Below, in pieces: positions 49,626-59,971 of a DNA stretch of 64,000 nt. The stretch lies in assembly GCA_025667525.1 (NCBI GenBank), contig CM046879.1, positions 384,609,039 to 384,673,038 on the forward strand. The letters are read 5' to 3'. A model generated the notes under the pieces. The model was not told the DNA's origin. It made no database searches and saw only the letters and a list, made by a program, of their open reading frames with translations. The translations under genes and the position numbers were made by a program. The first letter of the stretch is position 1. The number at the start of each line of letters is the position of its first letter. This DNA comes from Glebionis coronaria (Eukaryota > Streptophyta > Magnoliopsida > Asterales > Asteraceae).

Positions 49626-52600
49626 ATGGCGCCTAAGTTTAAACCAAGTGACTTGGTATTGGGATTCAGAAGTCAGCACAATATGATTGCTTATTTGGAG
49701 GCTGATGATGCTCTGTTTCCTTAATACACCCAGATGGTGGTGTATTTGAATGCATCTCCATTACGGTATGCTCTTTCTCATTCTCCTCTCATCACTGTCA
49801 CTCATATTAAACAGTTTTGGAACACTGTAAGTTCCTTAACGCTTAATAATGTGACTACATTAACAGCTATTGTTCATGGGCGCTCATGGGTGGTTACTGA
49901 AGCCTTGGTTCGCCAGGCTTTGCATCTTAATGATGCAGATGGTATAACCACTCTACCCATTACTAAGATAGAACAAGGACTTCAAGCTTTGGGGTATCCT
50001 TTCCCTAAAGAGGGTACTTTAAATAAATATCATAAACAAGAATTCCCCCCATCTTGGAAGTACTTAATACATGTCATCCTTCAATGTTTGAGTCCCAAAT
50101 ATACTGCACATAATGAAATTAACAGATCAATTACTAGTGCAATTGTGTGTATTACAAATGGGCAAAAGTATAATTTTTCTAAACTGACTTTTGATGGCAT
50201 GTGTAAAAACAAGGGTAATAAGATGACTTTAGCTTACCCAAGATTTTCACAAATGATTTTTGATGAGCAAAGATACTGCACAAGGGATCATGATGATCAC
50301 AAATGATTTTTGATGAACTCACCCCCTCACAGAGACTTACCCCTTACCCAAGCCATGCTTGCTGTTATTGCAGCAACACAACCTTAACCTGACCCACAAC
50401 TTGACCCAATACCAGACCCCTTACCTTCACCTCAACACATGGAACTTGACCAAGAATCCTTCAATGCTGACACGTTAAATTATGGCGTTGACACTACTAA
50501 TCCAAACGTTGACACCTTTCCATCACAGACCCAAACACCCATTAACCTTCAAACTACCACACAATCCACATCATCTTCTTAACCCCCTGAATATAGGTTG
50601 ATAAAACGCCCAAGGACTAATGGAGTGTTCTCCTCTAGTGGTCCTAGCCATGTTGCAGAGAGTACCACAACCACAAGTGTGTTTGGGGATATAGGTGAGG
50701 CTAGGACAATTGGTGCTAGCTTAGATGCAGGCCAAGCCAGTCCTAACATCTTTAAGACCTCATCCATGCCCCATGACTCTACTTTGGGAGGTCAAATACC
50801 TATTCTAGTGGAGGGCAGATTGGAACCATACACAATGTTGGAATTGACGGCTTTCTGCATTAGCTTGCAAAAGCAAAATGCAGACCTGGTACAAACAGTC
50901 AGTACACAAGGCCTTGAACTAAAGCAATTGAGGGAGAGGATTGTTCTTTTGGAGGCTGATAACAATAGGCGTGGAATGGAGGATTCTTCTAAAGGGGAGG
51001 ATGAGAAGGTACATGTGAGGGAAAAAGGCTCACATGATGGAGAATCTTTGGGTGTTGCTGAAGCCCTTACTGAATTAAAGAAGCAACCAGGTTTTGATGC
51101 ATCTTTGGTTACTCCTACAAATTTGAACTTATCCTTTACAGCAATGATGGAGCAGTTCACAAGAAGCGCTGACAAGAATAACGTGGGCATTGACAAGCAG
51201 ATTTTGGACGCTGACACACCGAGCGCTGACAAGAGTAAGTTGGGCGTTGACACACAAGATTTGAACGTTGACAGACCTACAGATATGGTTGATGTATTCC
51301 AGTCATCAGCTATCATCAAGGAAGTGTCTTCACATGTACCATCATCATCTTTACCCATCATTGATCTATTAGATAAGGGTAAAGGAATCATGGTAGAAAC
51401 AAAGGTTCCAAAGGATGCAGCTCAAGTAGAGTTTGATTCAAAGTTGGCTGCACAACTTATGGAACAAGAAAAGAGGAAGGTTGGTGAATCACCATTTGTA
51501 GTTACTTTTGAGGAACAAGAAGGAAGTGATGATGAAAGTTCAGATTTAAGTGTTATGATAATTAAACAACCAGAAAGACTTGAATATGGTGATGAGTTGG
51601 CAAGTTAGAAACTTAGAGAGTTAAAGTTGCAGGTAGATTATGATATGCCAGAAGTTGCTCAGATGTACAATGCTTGGGAAGATAAGGTTATGGAGAATCC
51701 AGATATGACAATTTCAGATCAAATTTAGGGATTGGAAATTCTTCTAAGAGTTCAAAGAGATTGCAAGGTAATTTTGAAGCATAAGGCTAGCAATGTTTTC
51801 TCACTGCTGAAGAGAGACAGAAGGGAGCTTTATTACATGTTTCTCAGATGTCATCAAACAGGATGGACATTTCAGAAATTGCAGGGATTATCCTTTGAAG
51901 AATTGGAGTATAAGGCTTATCCCATTTGGGCAACAGTGTAGGAAATGAATACTATCAGACTTCTCTCAGATGAAAGGAGAGAAGAACTTGCAGAAGAGAT
52001 GGAGATTCAAAAGGCTATGATTGTTCCAAGGCCTTTGAAGAAGGCAGTTCCACTTGAGTTCCCTAAAGACTTGGATAAATTGAATCCCAGTGAAGCTGTT
52101 ATTAGAAGGAGCATTAAGCTCTCACCCATGGAAGCTTCAGATATGGTACAAGTGTTACCTCTTGATGCCAGAAACCCTATCATTAGCTTTGAAGAAGATG
52201 CAAGTGGGGTTTGGATGATTGGCAGATATGGGAAAGAGGTACACACATTTACTACTCTTATGTCTCTCTTTGCAAGTATGGATAGGGAAGACTTGGCAGA
52301 CCTTTCAAGGTTATTGTTGGCCAAGTATGAGACTGAAGTACCTACTTCAGTCAATGGAATAAATCTTTGGTCAACATTCTAGAGAATGTGTGCACCAGAA
52401 GAAGAAGATCCTATTTGGAAGGATCTTAAGGATGATATCAATGGACTTCAATGGCGTTTGTATTCAGCTGTTGGTATGTATTATTTGAGTTCTACAAAGT
52501 TTGTTGAGTATCTTCTTGTAGATGCTGAGTATCCCATGTCCAAAGAAGTTTTGGAAAAGATGAAGACAACATAGCTGGAGATTGACTATTCAAGTGATGT

Positions 52601-52670
52601 GGCCAAAGATTTGATTAGGCATGTTTATTACCAATATGATAAGATTTGTAAGAATCCTCCTAGTTCTTAG
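49626..52670 (+). pseudogene. Copia extra 3' ORF, about 1014 codons, many stops but no frameshift
   Basis: ATGGCGCC at 49626 opens a frame whose coding character runs unshifted to TAG 52668, with stops at 49722, 50304, 50385, 50580, 51606, 51726, 51939, 52380 and 52572. Segments: VYLNASPLRYALSHSPLITV near residue 40, a Pro-rich linker (about 250-320), a coiled coil (ISLQKQNADLVQTVSTQGLE), a linker with the six-unit phased array (51167-51273), and a C-terminal part with TLMSLFASMDREDLADLSRL. I recognise this as a post-pol ORF common in Asteraceae copia elements. It sits where SIRE elements carry an envelope-like ORF, but I see no clear signal peptide or membrane segment. Function unknown. Confidence 0.75.
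51167..51273 (+). repeat. Phased CG(C/T)TGACA array in the extra ORF
   Basis: Motif starts at 51167, 51188, 51209, 51224, 51245 and 51266: spacing 21, 21, 15, 21, 21, identical to the LTR array though the intervening bases differ. In frame it reads SADK, GIDK, DADT, SADK, GVDT and NVDR. Confidence 0.9.
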
Positions 52671-52706
52671 TTTTTATTCAGAAACTTGATTGCTAGAGTA
52701 GATATC

Positions 52707-52722
52707 AAGTTTAGGGGAGGAT
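52707..52722 (+). other. Polypurine tract of the copia element
   Basis: CAAGTTTAGGGGAGGA-type purine-rich run ending at the 3' LTR; expected plus-strand primer. Confidence 0.85.
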
Positions 52723-53235
52723 TGTTGGGAATAAAATGTAGCCAGTACACTTGGACGCTGACAAGAGGAATTGGGACGTTAATAAGAAGAAAACAAGCGT
52801 TGACAGAACAAGCATTGACAGGAAGATGTCAAGCGTTGATAGGATGAAGGCAAGCACTGATAGAAGACTTAATCTACACGTATTATGTTTCTAGTTTGTT
52901 TCTAGTAAAGATATGATCAACAATGTATTTTATATATTTATCTTTACCTATAATAGCTGATATGTAGACTCTTGTACAAGGCTTCTTAGTCTATAAAAGG
53001 AGACCTTTAGGTTTTGTTTCAATATAAGTTTGCATACGTTTAACACTTTCATTGTATGCAAGTTTGTTCTAATCAATCAAGTGAAAGTTTGTTTTACATT
53101 GTTTGTGTGTTCTTGTTTGAGTATTAATTCCGCATAATACTTAAATTTTTTTATACACAACAAAGTTTCTCTACGTGTTTAACTTGATTTAATCTCGTTT
53201 ACACAAGCTAAATCGATCTAAGTTTGGGATGAACA
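52723..53235 (+). repeat. 3' LTR of the copia element
   Basis: 513 bp, TGTTGGGA to GATGAACA (end base changed from C to G relative to the 5' copy). Phased motifs at 52756, 52777, 52798, 52813, 52834 and 52855, the same 21-21-15-21-21 pattern. Confidence 0.97.
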
Positions 53236-53240
53236 ATAGT
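53236..53240 (+). repeat. Target site duplication ATAGT, right (copia)
   Basis: Second copy of 41449-41453. Confidence 0.93.
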
Positions 53241-54044
53241 GACGATGAGTGTGTATCTCTTTCTTGTGATGATATCCCTCCCACTGACATCTTGGGAGAT
53301 GATTCTTTGGCTTTCTCTAATCCTCTTTTTGATCTCGATGATGATTTTACTTCTAGTGATGATGAATCACTATCCGATGAAGACATTCTGAAGGAAAATT
53401 TCAAGATTTATTCGAACCCTTTATTTGATTTTGATGACGCCTACATCTCTAGTGAGGTGAATCCTCTATTTGAAGAGGGGATTGAGGACATTGATAGCTC
53501 TGACTCTCTTGCTATTTATGAGCATTCTTTGTTAGCCATACCACCTCCCATCGTAGAGGAGGTGGAGAGATTTGACCCTACCTTCCGTTTGATTCGGTTT
53601 GGAGAGGTGACGCGGGTGGTAGATATTTCTTCTTATATATCTCTTATTTTGTTGCCACCCCGTCCTACCATGTGCACACCCAAGCGGGTAATGTATCACT
53701 TTTACTCTCCTCATTCCATACCGGGAAATGAGGATGAGTGTTTTGATCCTATAGGAGACGTTGATGTTGCTATTACTTATGATGTTTTACCGGTTACCCC
53801 ATCGACTCTTGCTTTAAGTTTCTATCAAGTGTCCCCGGGTGACACTTTGATATATTTTTCTCCCACCCTTCCGCCCTTGGCGAGGACAAGTATTCTTAAG
53901 GATCGCCTTTATACCTATTTCTCGTATGTTTTAAGAATCGTTCTGCTTTTCTTGACTTATACTGTGGATTCTTCTTCTTTATTCTCATACGGTAACGAGG
54001 ATACAATTTTTGACCCTGGCATATCTGTTTTGAGCCAGTGGTGA
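53241..54044 (+). pseudogene. Gag-like ORF of element B, 3' part
   Basis: Resumes the frame broken at 41453. Acidic, repetitive protein: SNPLFDLDDDFTSSDDESLS, SNPLFDFDDAYISS, then ILKDRLYTYFSYVLRIVLLF with one hydrophobic stretch, YTVDSSSLFSYGNEDTIFDP and a stop at 54042-54044. This closely resembles a widespread hypothetical protein of Asteraceae genomes, from memory. No polymerase, protease or integrase motifs. The intact protein may be structural or may be retained by a non-autonomous family. Confidence 0.65.
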
Positions 54045-54080
54045 TTCTCTTGCTCCCCATGGACCATTTAATTCGGGGTC

Positions 54081-54137
54081 GAGTCAGGCTTGTGACTCGG
54101 TTAACAAAAATAAGCGCTTCTCGGGAGGCAACCCGAG
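54081..54137 (+). promoter_or_regulatory. Paired stem-loops after the ORF (element B)
   Basis: GAGTCA-ggcttg-TGACTC (54081-54098) and CTCGGG-aggcaa-CCCGAG (54120-54137), the counterparts of 6131-6174 in A. Confidence 0.55.
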
Positions 54138-54420
54138 GATCTATCCTTCTTTTTATCTATTTTCTAACATAAGTGTAGGGGCGTGTTTCTTTCCATGTGT
54201 GCTTGGTGGTTTTTGTTTTTGTGTGCAGGGTTCCCTTTGATCGAGAAGACTTTCAGAGGGTTGATGTTGCTGTTTTCCATCATCTTCTTTATTCAGTCTC
54301 CGGTCGTTCTTCATGTTTATATCATAGAAGTACTCAGTTCTCATCTTTATCTATATATATCAATGTTGTTCTCCTTCTTGCACTTGGAATTCTAGCATCA
54401 TCCTTTTGTGTTCTTAAGTG

Positions 54421-54485
54421 AAGGGGTCGCACCTTATCACTTTAGAACATTGAGGCCAATGTTCGATTCTAAGTGTAGAGGGGTT
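54421..54485 (+). promoter_or_regulatory. Internal hairpin plus polypurine-like module (element B)
   Basis: AAGGGGTCGCACCTT hairpin-like segment, then GAACATTG-aggc-CAATGTTC (54445-54464), then AAGTGTAGAGGGG (54471-54483). Same order as in A (6495-6565) and D. Confidence 0.55.
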
Positions 54486-55943
54486 TATATCATATTGATC
54501 ATGTTCATGCCTAATTGTTTGCCCTCTTGCATCCTATTTTGATCAAATGTGTGTTTTTTTATTTCATTAAAATAATAAAACGTTTTTGACCGTGCGTGAT
54601 TGACTTGTCCCGTAGGCTAGAACAAAGGGGATCCTGACTCTGCCTAAGTGTTGATCTGGCTGCTCCCTTTACTTTTAGACTAAGCTTTTAGGAATTGTAC
54701 AAATAAAAATGCTAAACGTAGAGTAGTTGGTTCCCTTTAGAGCTTATATGAGTAACCTTTTAGTTTTCCTCCTAGATTATAAGTAGACTAAATAAGTGTT
54801 GTTTTTCAAACCTTTGAACGTTAAAAATCGTTTTGTTATGAAAAAATAGATTCTTATGCAATTTTGATATAGAGTCCTAGTTCAACTTTTTATTTAAATT
54901 TGAGTGAAAGCATACTTTCTTAAAATTTGAAATAATGTTGCGCGAATAAATATGTTGAAAAAAAAGAGAAAAAAAAAGAGACAGAAAAAAGAAAATTGAA
55001 TAAAAAGAAGGAAAAAAAAGTAAAAGAAAGAAAAAAGATATGAGAAAAAGAGAAAAAAATTGTTTAATAGAGTTAGAGTCGAATAAATGAATAAGTGTTT
55101 TTTTTGCTTTAATTATAATTGTGAGAAACTTGCTTTTTCTTAAATTTAAATCCGGAGTTGAACTAGAATTCGGCAATTTTGTATAAGAGTTTAGACGGTA
55201 TTAGAGAGTGTAGAAGTCAAAGGTCCCTTGAGCTCTGATATTATTCTCGAGGGTGTAAAAACCTAGCCTCCTAAGCTAAGTTAAAGGACAATATGAGAAG
55301 AAAGTCGCTACATGGAGTGATCTCTCCTTTGAATCTTCAATCTCTAATTACCGTCGTTGTTTTTCATCTAAGTGTCTTTTATTAGCTTAGCGGTGATTTC
55401 AAGATCTTTGAATTCAAAATCCCGCCAATCCCGATACTATTCTCTGCGGGGTGTCAAAAGCCCGGGCACTTAACCGATGAGGTTGGGACGTTCCGAGAAG
55501 AAGGCCGCTACATGGGAAAGGCCATTTTTGAATCTTAAATCTCGTCATTTTCGTTGAGTCTAATATCCCACTTAGATGATTAGCAACCATAATGAATATC
55601 GATTTGAAGGATCAAAACTTTAAAAGTGAACACAATTGCCTAGTCTTTTATAATTATAGGAGTGAAAAGTTATATTTACATAGGTTATTAGTATATGTAC
55701 TGTTAGCATTTTGACAAAACGTTTGCACAAGAAATTTTAGTTTAGTTGGCAGTAATAAAAAGCAGATGACGATCTTTATTCCCTGGAGACACCCAGTTTG
55801 CGTGTTTCCCGACTATGATTCTTATACCTTGAATAAAAAGTCGAGCATGGCGGGTCACAATGTATTTTTATTTTATTTTATTAACAAGTCGATTTCGAAT
55901 AAAGTGGTTTTAAATTGTTTTTGGATTAACGTTTGTGATAATA

Positions 55944-55980
55944 GTTGCTTGGGGGCAAGCAACGTTTAAGTGTAGGGGTG
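55944..55980 (+). promoter_or_regulatory. Terminal hairpin and polypurine tract of element B
   Basis: GTTGCTTG-gggg-CAAGCAAC (55944-55963), a perfect 8-bp stem, then AGTGTAGGGGTG (55969-55980) against the 3' LTR. Confidence 0.7.
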
Positions 55981-57796
55981 TGTTAAACACTTAATTATTC
56001 ATGCACTTAGTGAGATTTCTTTTCATTTTTCGCATAATAAATAGCAAAAATGTATTTTTAGAGCATATATCGTTTATATTTGCTATTTATTATTGTAGGT
56101 ACGGATATCAAAGAAAATGAGCAAAAACGAAGCTAAAATGCCAAAAACGAGCACGAGAAATGAAAAGAGCACGAAAAATCGAGTTTGACGGTGCATTTAT
56201 ATTTTATCGGGTCGGTCCGACACCATTTAAATGGGTCGAACCGACCCATTATTATACAACTATCAAGACACAGCAGCCCAAAAAGACGCAGCCCAACATA
56301 CCAGCAGCCCAAGATCATTATTTTGTATGCAGCCCAACACAGCCACAACAGGCCCACGAAGAAAAAAAAGCCCAACAGCAAACCTACGCAGTCAGGCCCA
56401 AGAAAGGAAACAAGATCAGATATGTTGGCATGCGTTGAAAGAAAGCAGAGATCACATTTTTTTCTATGCTGCGTTGTCTTTAGCAGCAAATACATTCCAA
56501 CATTGACTTAATTTGGCCAATTTATGTTTTCTACTTTTATTTCAATTTCATGTTTTTAATAGCATTAATTAGCAATGATTAGCTTTAATATGTTTTTTTT
56601 GTCTTTCTCGATTAAAGGGAGTAATAAGGTACTTCTTTCATATTTGTATTTTCAACTTTAATTTTCCTTAATTGTCATTTACTTTTAGTTATAATTGAAG
56701 CATCTACTACTAATCCTATAGTTTTAATGTTTTAACTTTTAACAATTTATTGGCATAGCTTAATTACTTTGTATTTAGAGTATATGTCACAAATCTTAGC
56801 TTATTTGTTATAAAAGTTTATGTCTTCGATTGTTTTTAAATTTTTTATTTCTTTTTATTTTTTCTATAATTTTTTATAAAAACTATCAGATTTATTTTTA
56901 TTAATTTATTAGAAAAATATTTTTAATATTAAAAATACTTTTATTTTTGTAAGTTTTGATTTTATTAAGTTGGTCGTCGATGGAGCCGTCATTCCACTCA
57001 TGTCAAACCGAGCGTTATACGGGTTCTACTTTCTTTTCATTATCTTTATCTTTTTATTATTCACTTATTATTATTTTATCATTTGCTATGTTTAGTTTAG
57101 TTTTTGATAATATTGCTATTAGTGTAGATTTTATTATGTGCGAGTAGCTAATTACTTAGTATGCTTAGTTAGGTTTGATGGATGGATTATTATATGTGAG
57201 TTATGTTATTGAAAGTTGTGAAATTAGTGCTTAGTTTTGTTTGACATCTTGACTAAGGGTTATTTATGTTTTTTGATGGATTAGTAGTTTTGTGAAAAAA
57301 AGTAGGTCGGGCTTGACCAGAATGCGTGGACGCTCTGGCTAGACGGTTTTGACACCTTAGTTTTAGGCGCGAACGCCAACCCAAGGTAAGGAAACGAAGA
57401 CTAGCTGAAATTTCACAAGACTACCTTTTATCATAAAAGTGTATAATTTCATCACTCGTAAACACCATTCGTTTGTAATATTCTATCCATTAGGTCTAAT
57501 TAAGCATATGCTTTTGAATTTATATTTTAGCCTCAAGACCATTTGTTGCCCCCGTAGATTAATTAATTTTTTCTTTTTGCTTTCTTTAGTTTATTATCGT
57601 TAGTTGTATCTTAAGCATAATTTTCGTCATATATATATATAATCTTTAAATATTTGGTCATTAATTTTAGTAGCTTAAACTTTAAAAATCAAAACCTTTT
57701 TTATTTGAGCATCGAAATTGAGACATAAACGCGGATTTCTATTCACACTTCGCCCGAACTACGATAACCTTTTGGGTGTACGAAAATGATCTACCC
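55981..57796 (+). repeat. 3' LTR of element B
   Basis: TGTTAAACAC onward; aligns with 28242-30001 to position 57780. The last 16 bases (57781-57796) have no counterpart before the PBS. The end is set by the ATTAC repeat and the resumed host frame, so the exact end is uncertain. TATA at 56809. Confidence 0.85.
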
Positions 57797-58439
57797 ATTA
57801 CCTATATGGTACCAAGTACAACGCTTACAGTTAAAATTTTCTCTTGCTTCCTTGGTTTACAGTAGCAGCACAAACACCATGCTTCCCTTTTCTTAGACCG
57901 TTGATTCTGGTTTTATCCTCAGTTAGATGGAATAAATTTACATTTCCTATTGTTATTCCCAATAATACCGTTCTTTTTCTTTTGCACTTCACTTACTCTT
58001 TGTTGGGTCAGTATTTACTGACCCTGAGCAACTCTAGGATTTGAATATAAAATCCCATAAGTGTTTCATGTTCAGCAGAAAGGTGACTCTGCTTAAGCAT
58101 GGCCAGATGAACAAAGATTCCTACTAAAGAATGTTTTGTTGAAGGATGTTCAACTTTCCTCTTCCAGAGAACTTAGAAGACAAAGGAGTCTTTGCTTCAA
58201 ATACTAGGTTGTCTAGTTGCTGAAGAACAAGTCCTGAAGAAGAGCTTTCAGTTTAGTTTGGCTTGACAATACCAAACTGAATGATGTCGGTCTCCTCTAG
58301 AATACTGAAGACACTACAGTATCTGAAGGTTTGCATTAGGCGGGAAAAGTTTACTTTAAGTCAAAGTAGGTTGCTTGTATAGTTAGATTAATACAAAGAT
58401 TTACTAAGTATCAAAGTTCGTTGTTCCGATATTTTCGAA
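57797..58439 (-). pseudogene. Degenerate minus-strand gypsy gag, N-terminal half
   Basis: On minus the right flank of B reads CKRCTWYHIG, a decayed first zinc knuckle. Beyond the B insertion (28236 downward) it continues into the second and third knuckles. Upstream (58439-57830) is weakly coding-like with stops, without motifs I can place. The right limit is approximate. Confidence 0.55.
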
Positions 58440-58604
58440 TTGATTACCAGTAGAAAGTGTGACTCAGTCGTTCTTGGTGGAATAGAAAATGGGTTGGTTA
58501 TCTATTTTAAACTAAAAGCAAATAAGAAAATGTCGTTGAATAAAATCAAAGCTTTAAAAAAAATTAAACTAGAAAAACACTTTGTAAAAACAAACATTTA
58601 TCCC

Positions 58605-58920
58605 ATCGGAATGCCCTATCGGAATCCCGTCACAATATCAAAGGAATAGGATCGGAATGCTCGTCGGAATGTTTCCAAAAGGAATCCTGTCGCAATCCTC
58701 TTTAATCGCAATATGTCTTCAATCGCAATACCAATCGCAATATGAAACTTATATCCAATCGCAATGTCACAACTGAGTCCTGTCGTAATGATGAAACTAA
58801 TACCTATCGCAATACTACAAAAAGCAATCCAATCGCAATACCAAACGTAAAACGCGTCGCAATACAAAACCCTTATGCGGTGTACTGGTCGCAATATGTG
58901 TCGGTATACCAATCTCAAAA
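58605..58920. repeat. Dispersed TCGCAAT motif array
   Basis: About 15 copies of TCG(C/G/T)AAT, mostly ATCGCAATA, spaced 10-35 bases, in the LTR of D. Spacing is irregular, unlike the copia array. Confidence 0.8.
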
Positions 58921-59466
58921 GGGTTATACTTTGCGATGGGAATTAATCCGAAATAAGCTAGGATTTAAGCTATTTTTAGTAAGCTCAATCCACGACTTAG
59001 CCAACTCAATAATAAGCCTAACTAATAAGCATGAAATAAGGACTTTTTTAAACTTTAAATAAGCAAAACTTTTAAATCAAACCATAAAAAGATTAAAACA
59101 TTAAGAAAACTTTTTAAAAAGTAAATAAGCTAATTACTAAATAAGCCAATAAGCATAAAGAACTCAAGGCTTATGTTGCACAAAACTTAGAAAGGATTAA
59201 AAAGATAAACTTTTTAATCACGAAATCATCAAATCAAACCGTACGAAATAATATTTTCAGATCAAAAGTTAAAGTAAAATCAAGAAAGGAAGAAAAAGAT
59301 TGAAGATTAAAAGCTTAAACTTGAACTTTTTGATTAATAAAACTCAAATACAAAGATTAAAGAAAGCTTAACTTGAAAGAAAAGATGATGTTTTAGTGAG
59401 AGAAAGTTAAAACACTTTCTCTCTATAAATGAAAACTAAAACAAAGAAAATTAAACTAGCTAACCA

Positions 59467-59500
59467 CCCTCCTAATGTGTTTAGGAGGGTATTTATAGGG
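59467..59500 (-). promoter_or_regulatory. TATA box and adjoining hairpin of LTR D
   Basis: On minus CCCTATAAATACC (59500-59488) runs directly into hairpin ACCCTCCTAA/TTAGGAGGGT (10-bp stem, 59491-59467), near the expected transcription start. Confidence 0.6.
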
Positions 59501-59922
59501 AAATAGGGAGGTGTATGTGTTGGCTCCTCTTTTTTTCTTCTCGGTTGTTCGTCTTTTAAGTTCTTCGACTTTTCTCGACGTCGTCTCGGGATTAATTGAA
59601 CTCATCTTATAAATTCTTCACTTATTTAGACTTGAGTTCTTTGACTTCACTAAACTTCCGTCTTTAGACTTTTTCTTCGATAAATCTTCAGAATAGGCCT
59701 TGGACTTCCGTTCTTTTTGCACTCTTGGTCTTTTGACTTCGTCTTTTCTCGTTTTCTTCGATAAAAGCCCGTGAAAGCCCGTGTTTTCTTCCTTTTTCAT
59801 CTTTGGTCCTTATACACAATAAAAACACAAACCACACATAATTCCGACTTTTACGACATAAAATACACATTTTGGTCTTGTTTTTATTGGAAATAAGTGG
59901 TAAAAGGATAAGTGTTTTCACA

Positions 59923-59971
59923 CTTATTAAATCCCCTACACTTGACTATTGCAATGCCCTCATGCAGTGCA
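59923..59971 (-). promoter_or_regulatory. Terminal hairpin and polypurine tract of element D
   Basis: On minus TGCATG-aggg-CATTGCA (59966-59950, one bulge), then AAGTGTAGGGGA (59943-59932) before the LTR. An 8-bp stem ATAAGTGT-gaaa-ACACTTAT (59927-59908) spans the LTR start. Confidence 0.6.

Larger units (their letters stand above)
41454..53235 (+). mobile_element. Complete Ty1/copia element with extra 3' ORF (SIRE-like organisation)
   Basis: 11782 bp, perfect 5-bp target duplications, 513-bp LTRs, tRNA-iMet primer site, copia order PR-IN-RT-RNaseH, and an extra ORF of about 1014 codons before the 3' LTR as in the SIRE/Maximus group. About 17 in-frame stops but only about two frameshifts across gag-pol and the extra ORF. 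It inserted into the ORF of element B. It is peppered with the phased CG(C/T)TGACA motif. Confidence 0.95.
54045..55943 (+). other. Non-coding tail of element B
   Basis: Same plan as the tail of element A: paired stem-loops, internal hairpin/polypurine module, GACCGTGCGTG (54588) and ATGCTAAACGTAGAGTA (54709). 54950-55070 is an A/G-rich AAAAAG-type stretch. Small ORFs here are not conserved. Confidence 0.65.
58440..59922 (-). repeat. 3' LTR of element D
   Basis: On minus it starts TGTGAAAACACTTATCC (compare B: TGTTAAACACTTA), after polypurine tract AAGTGTAGGGGA. TATA at 59488-59500 (minus). The far end near 58440 is a guess; no partner LTR is visible. It includes the TCGCAAT array at 58605-58920 and many AATAAGC strings at 58950-59160. 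Confidence 0.5.

Noticed and set aside
54183..54421. Small hydrophobic ORFs that might be an envelope gene of element B
   Set aside because: Two overlapping frames of about 70 codons, no counterpart in A or D, and they lie in a conserved non-coding tail.
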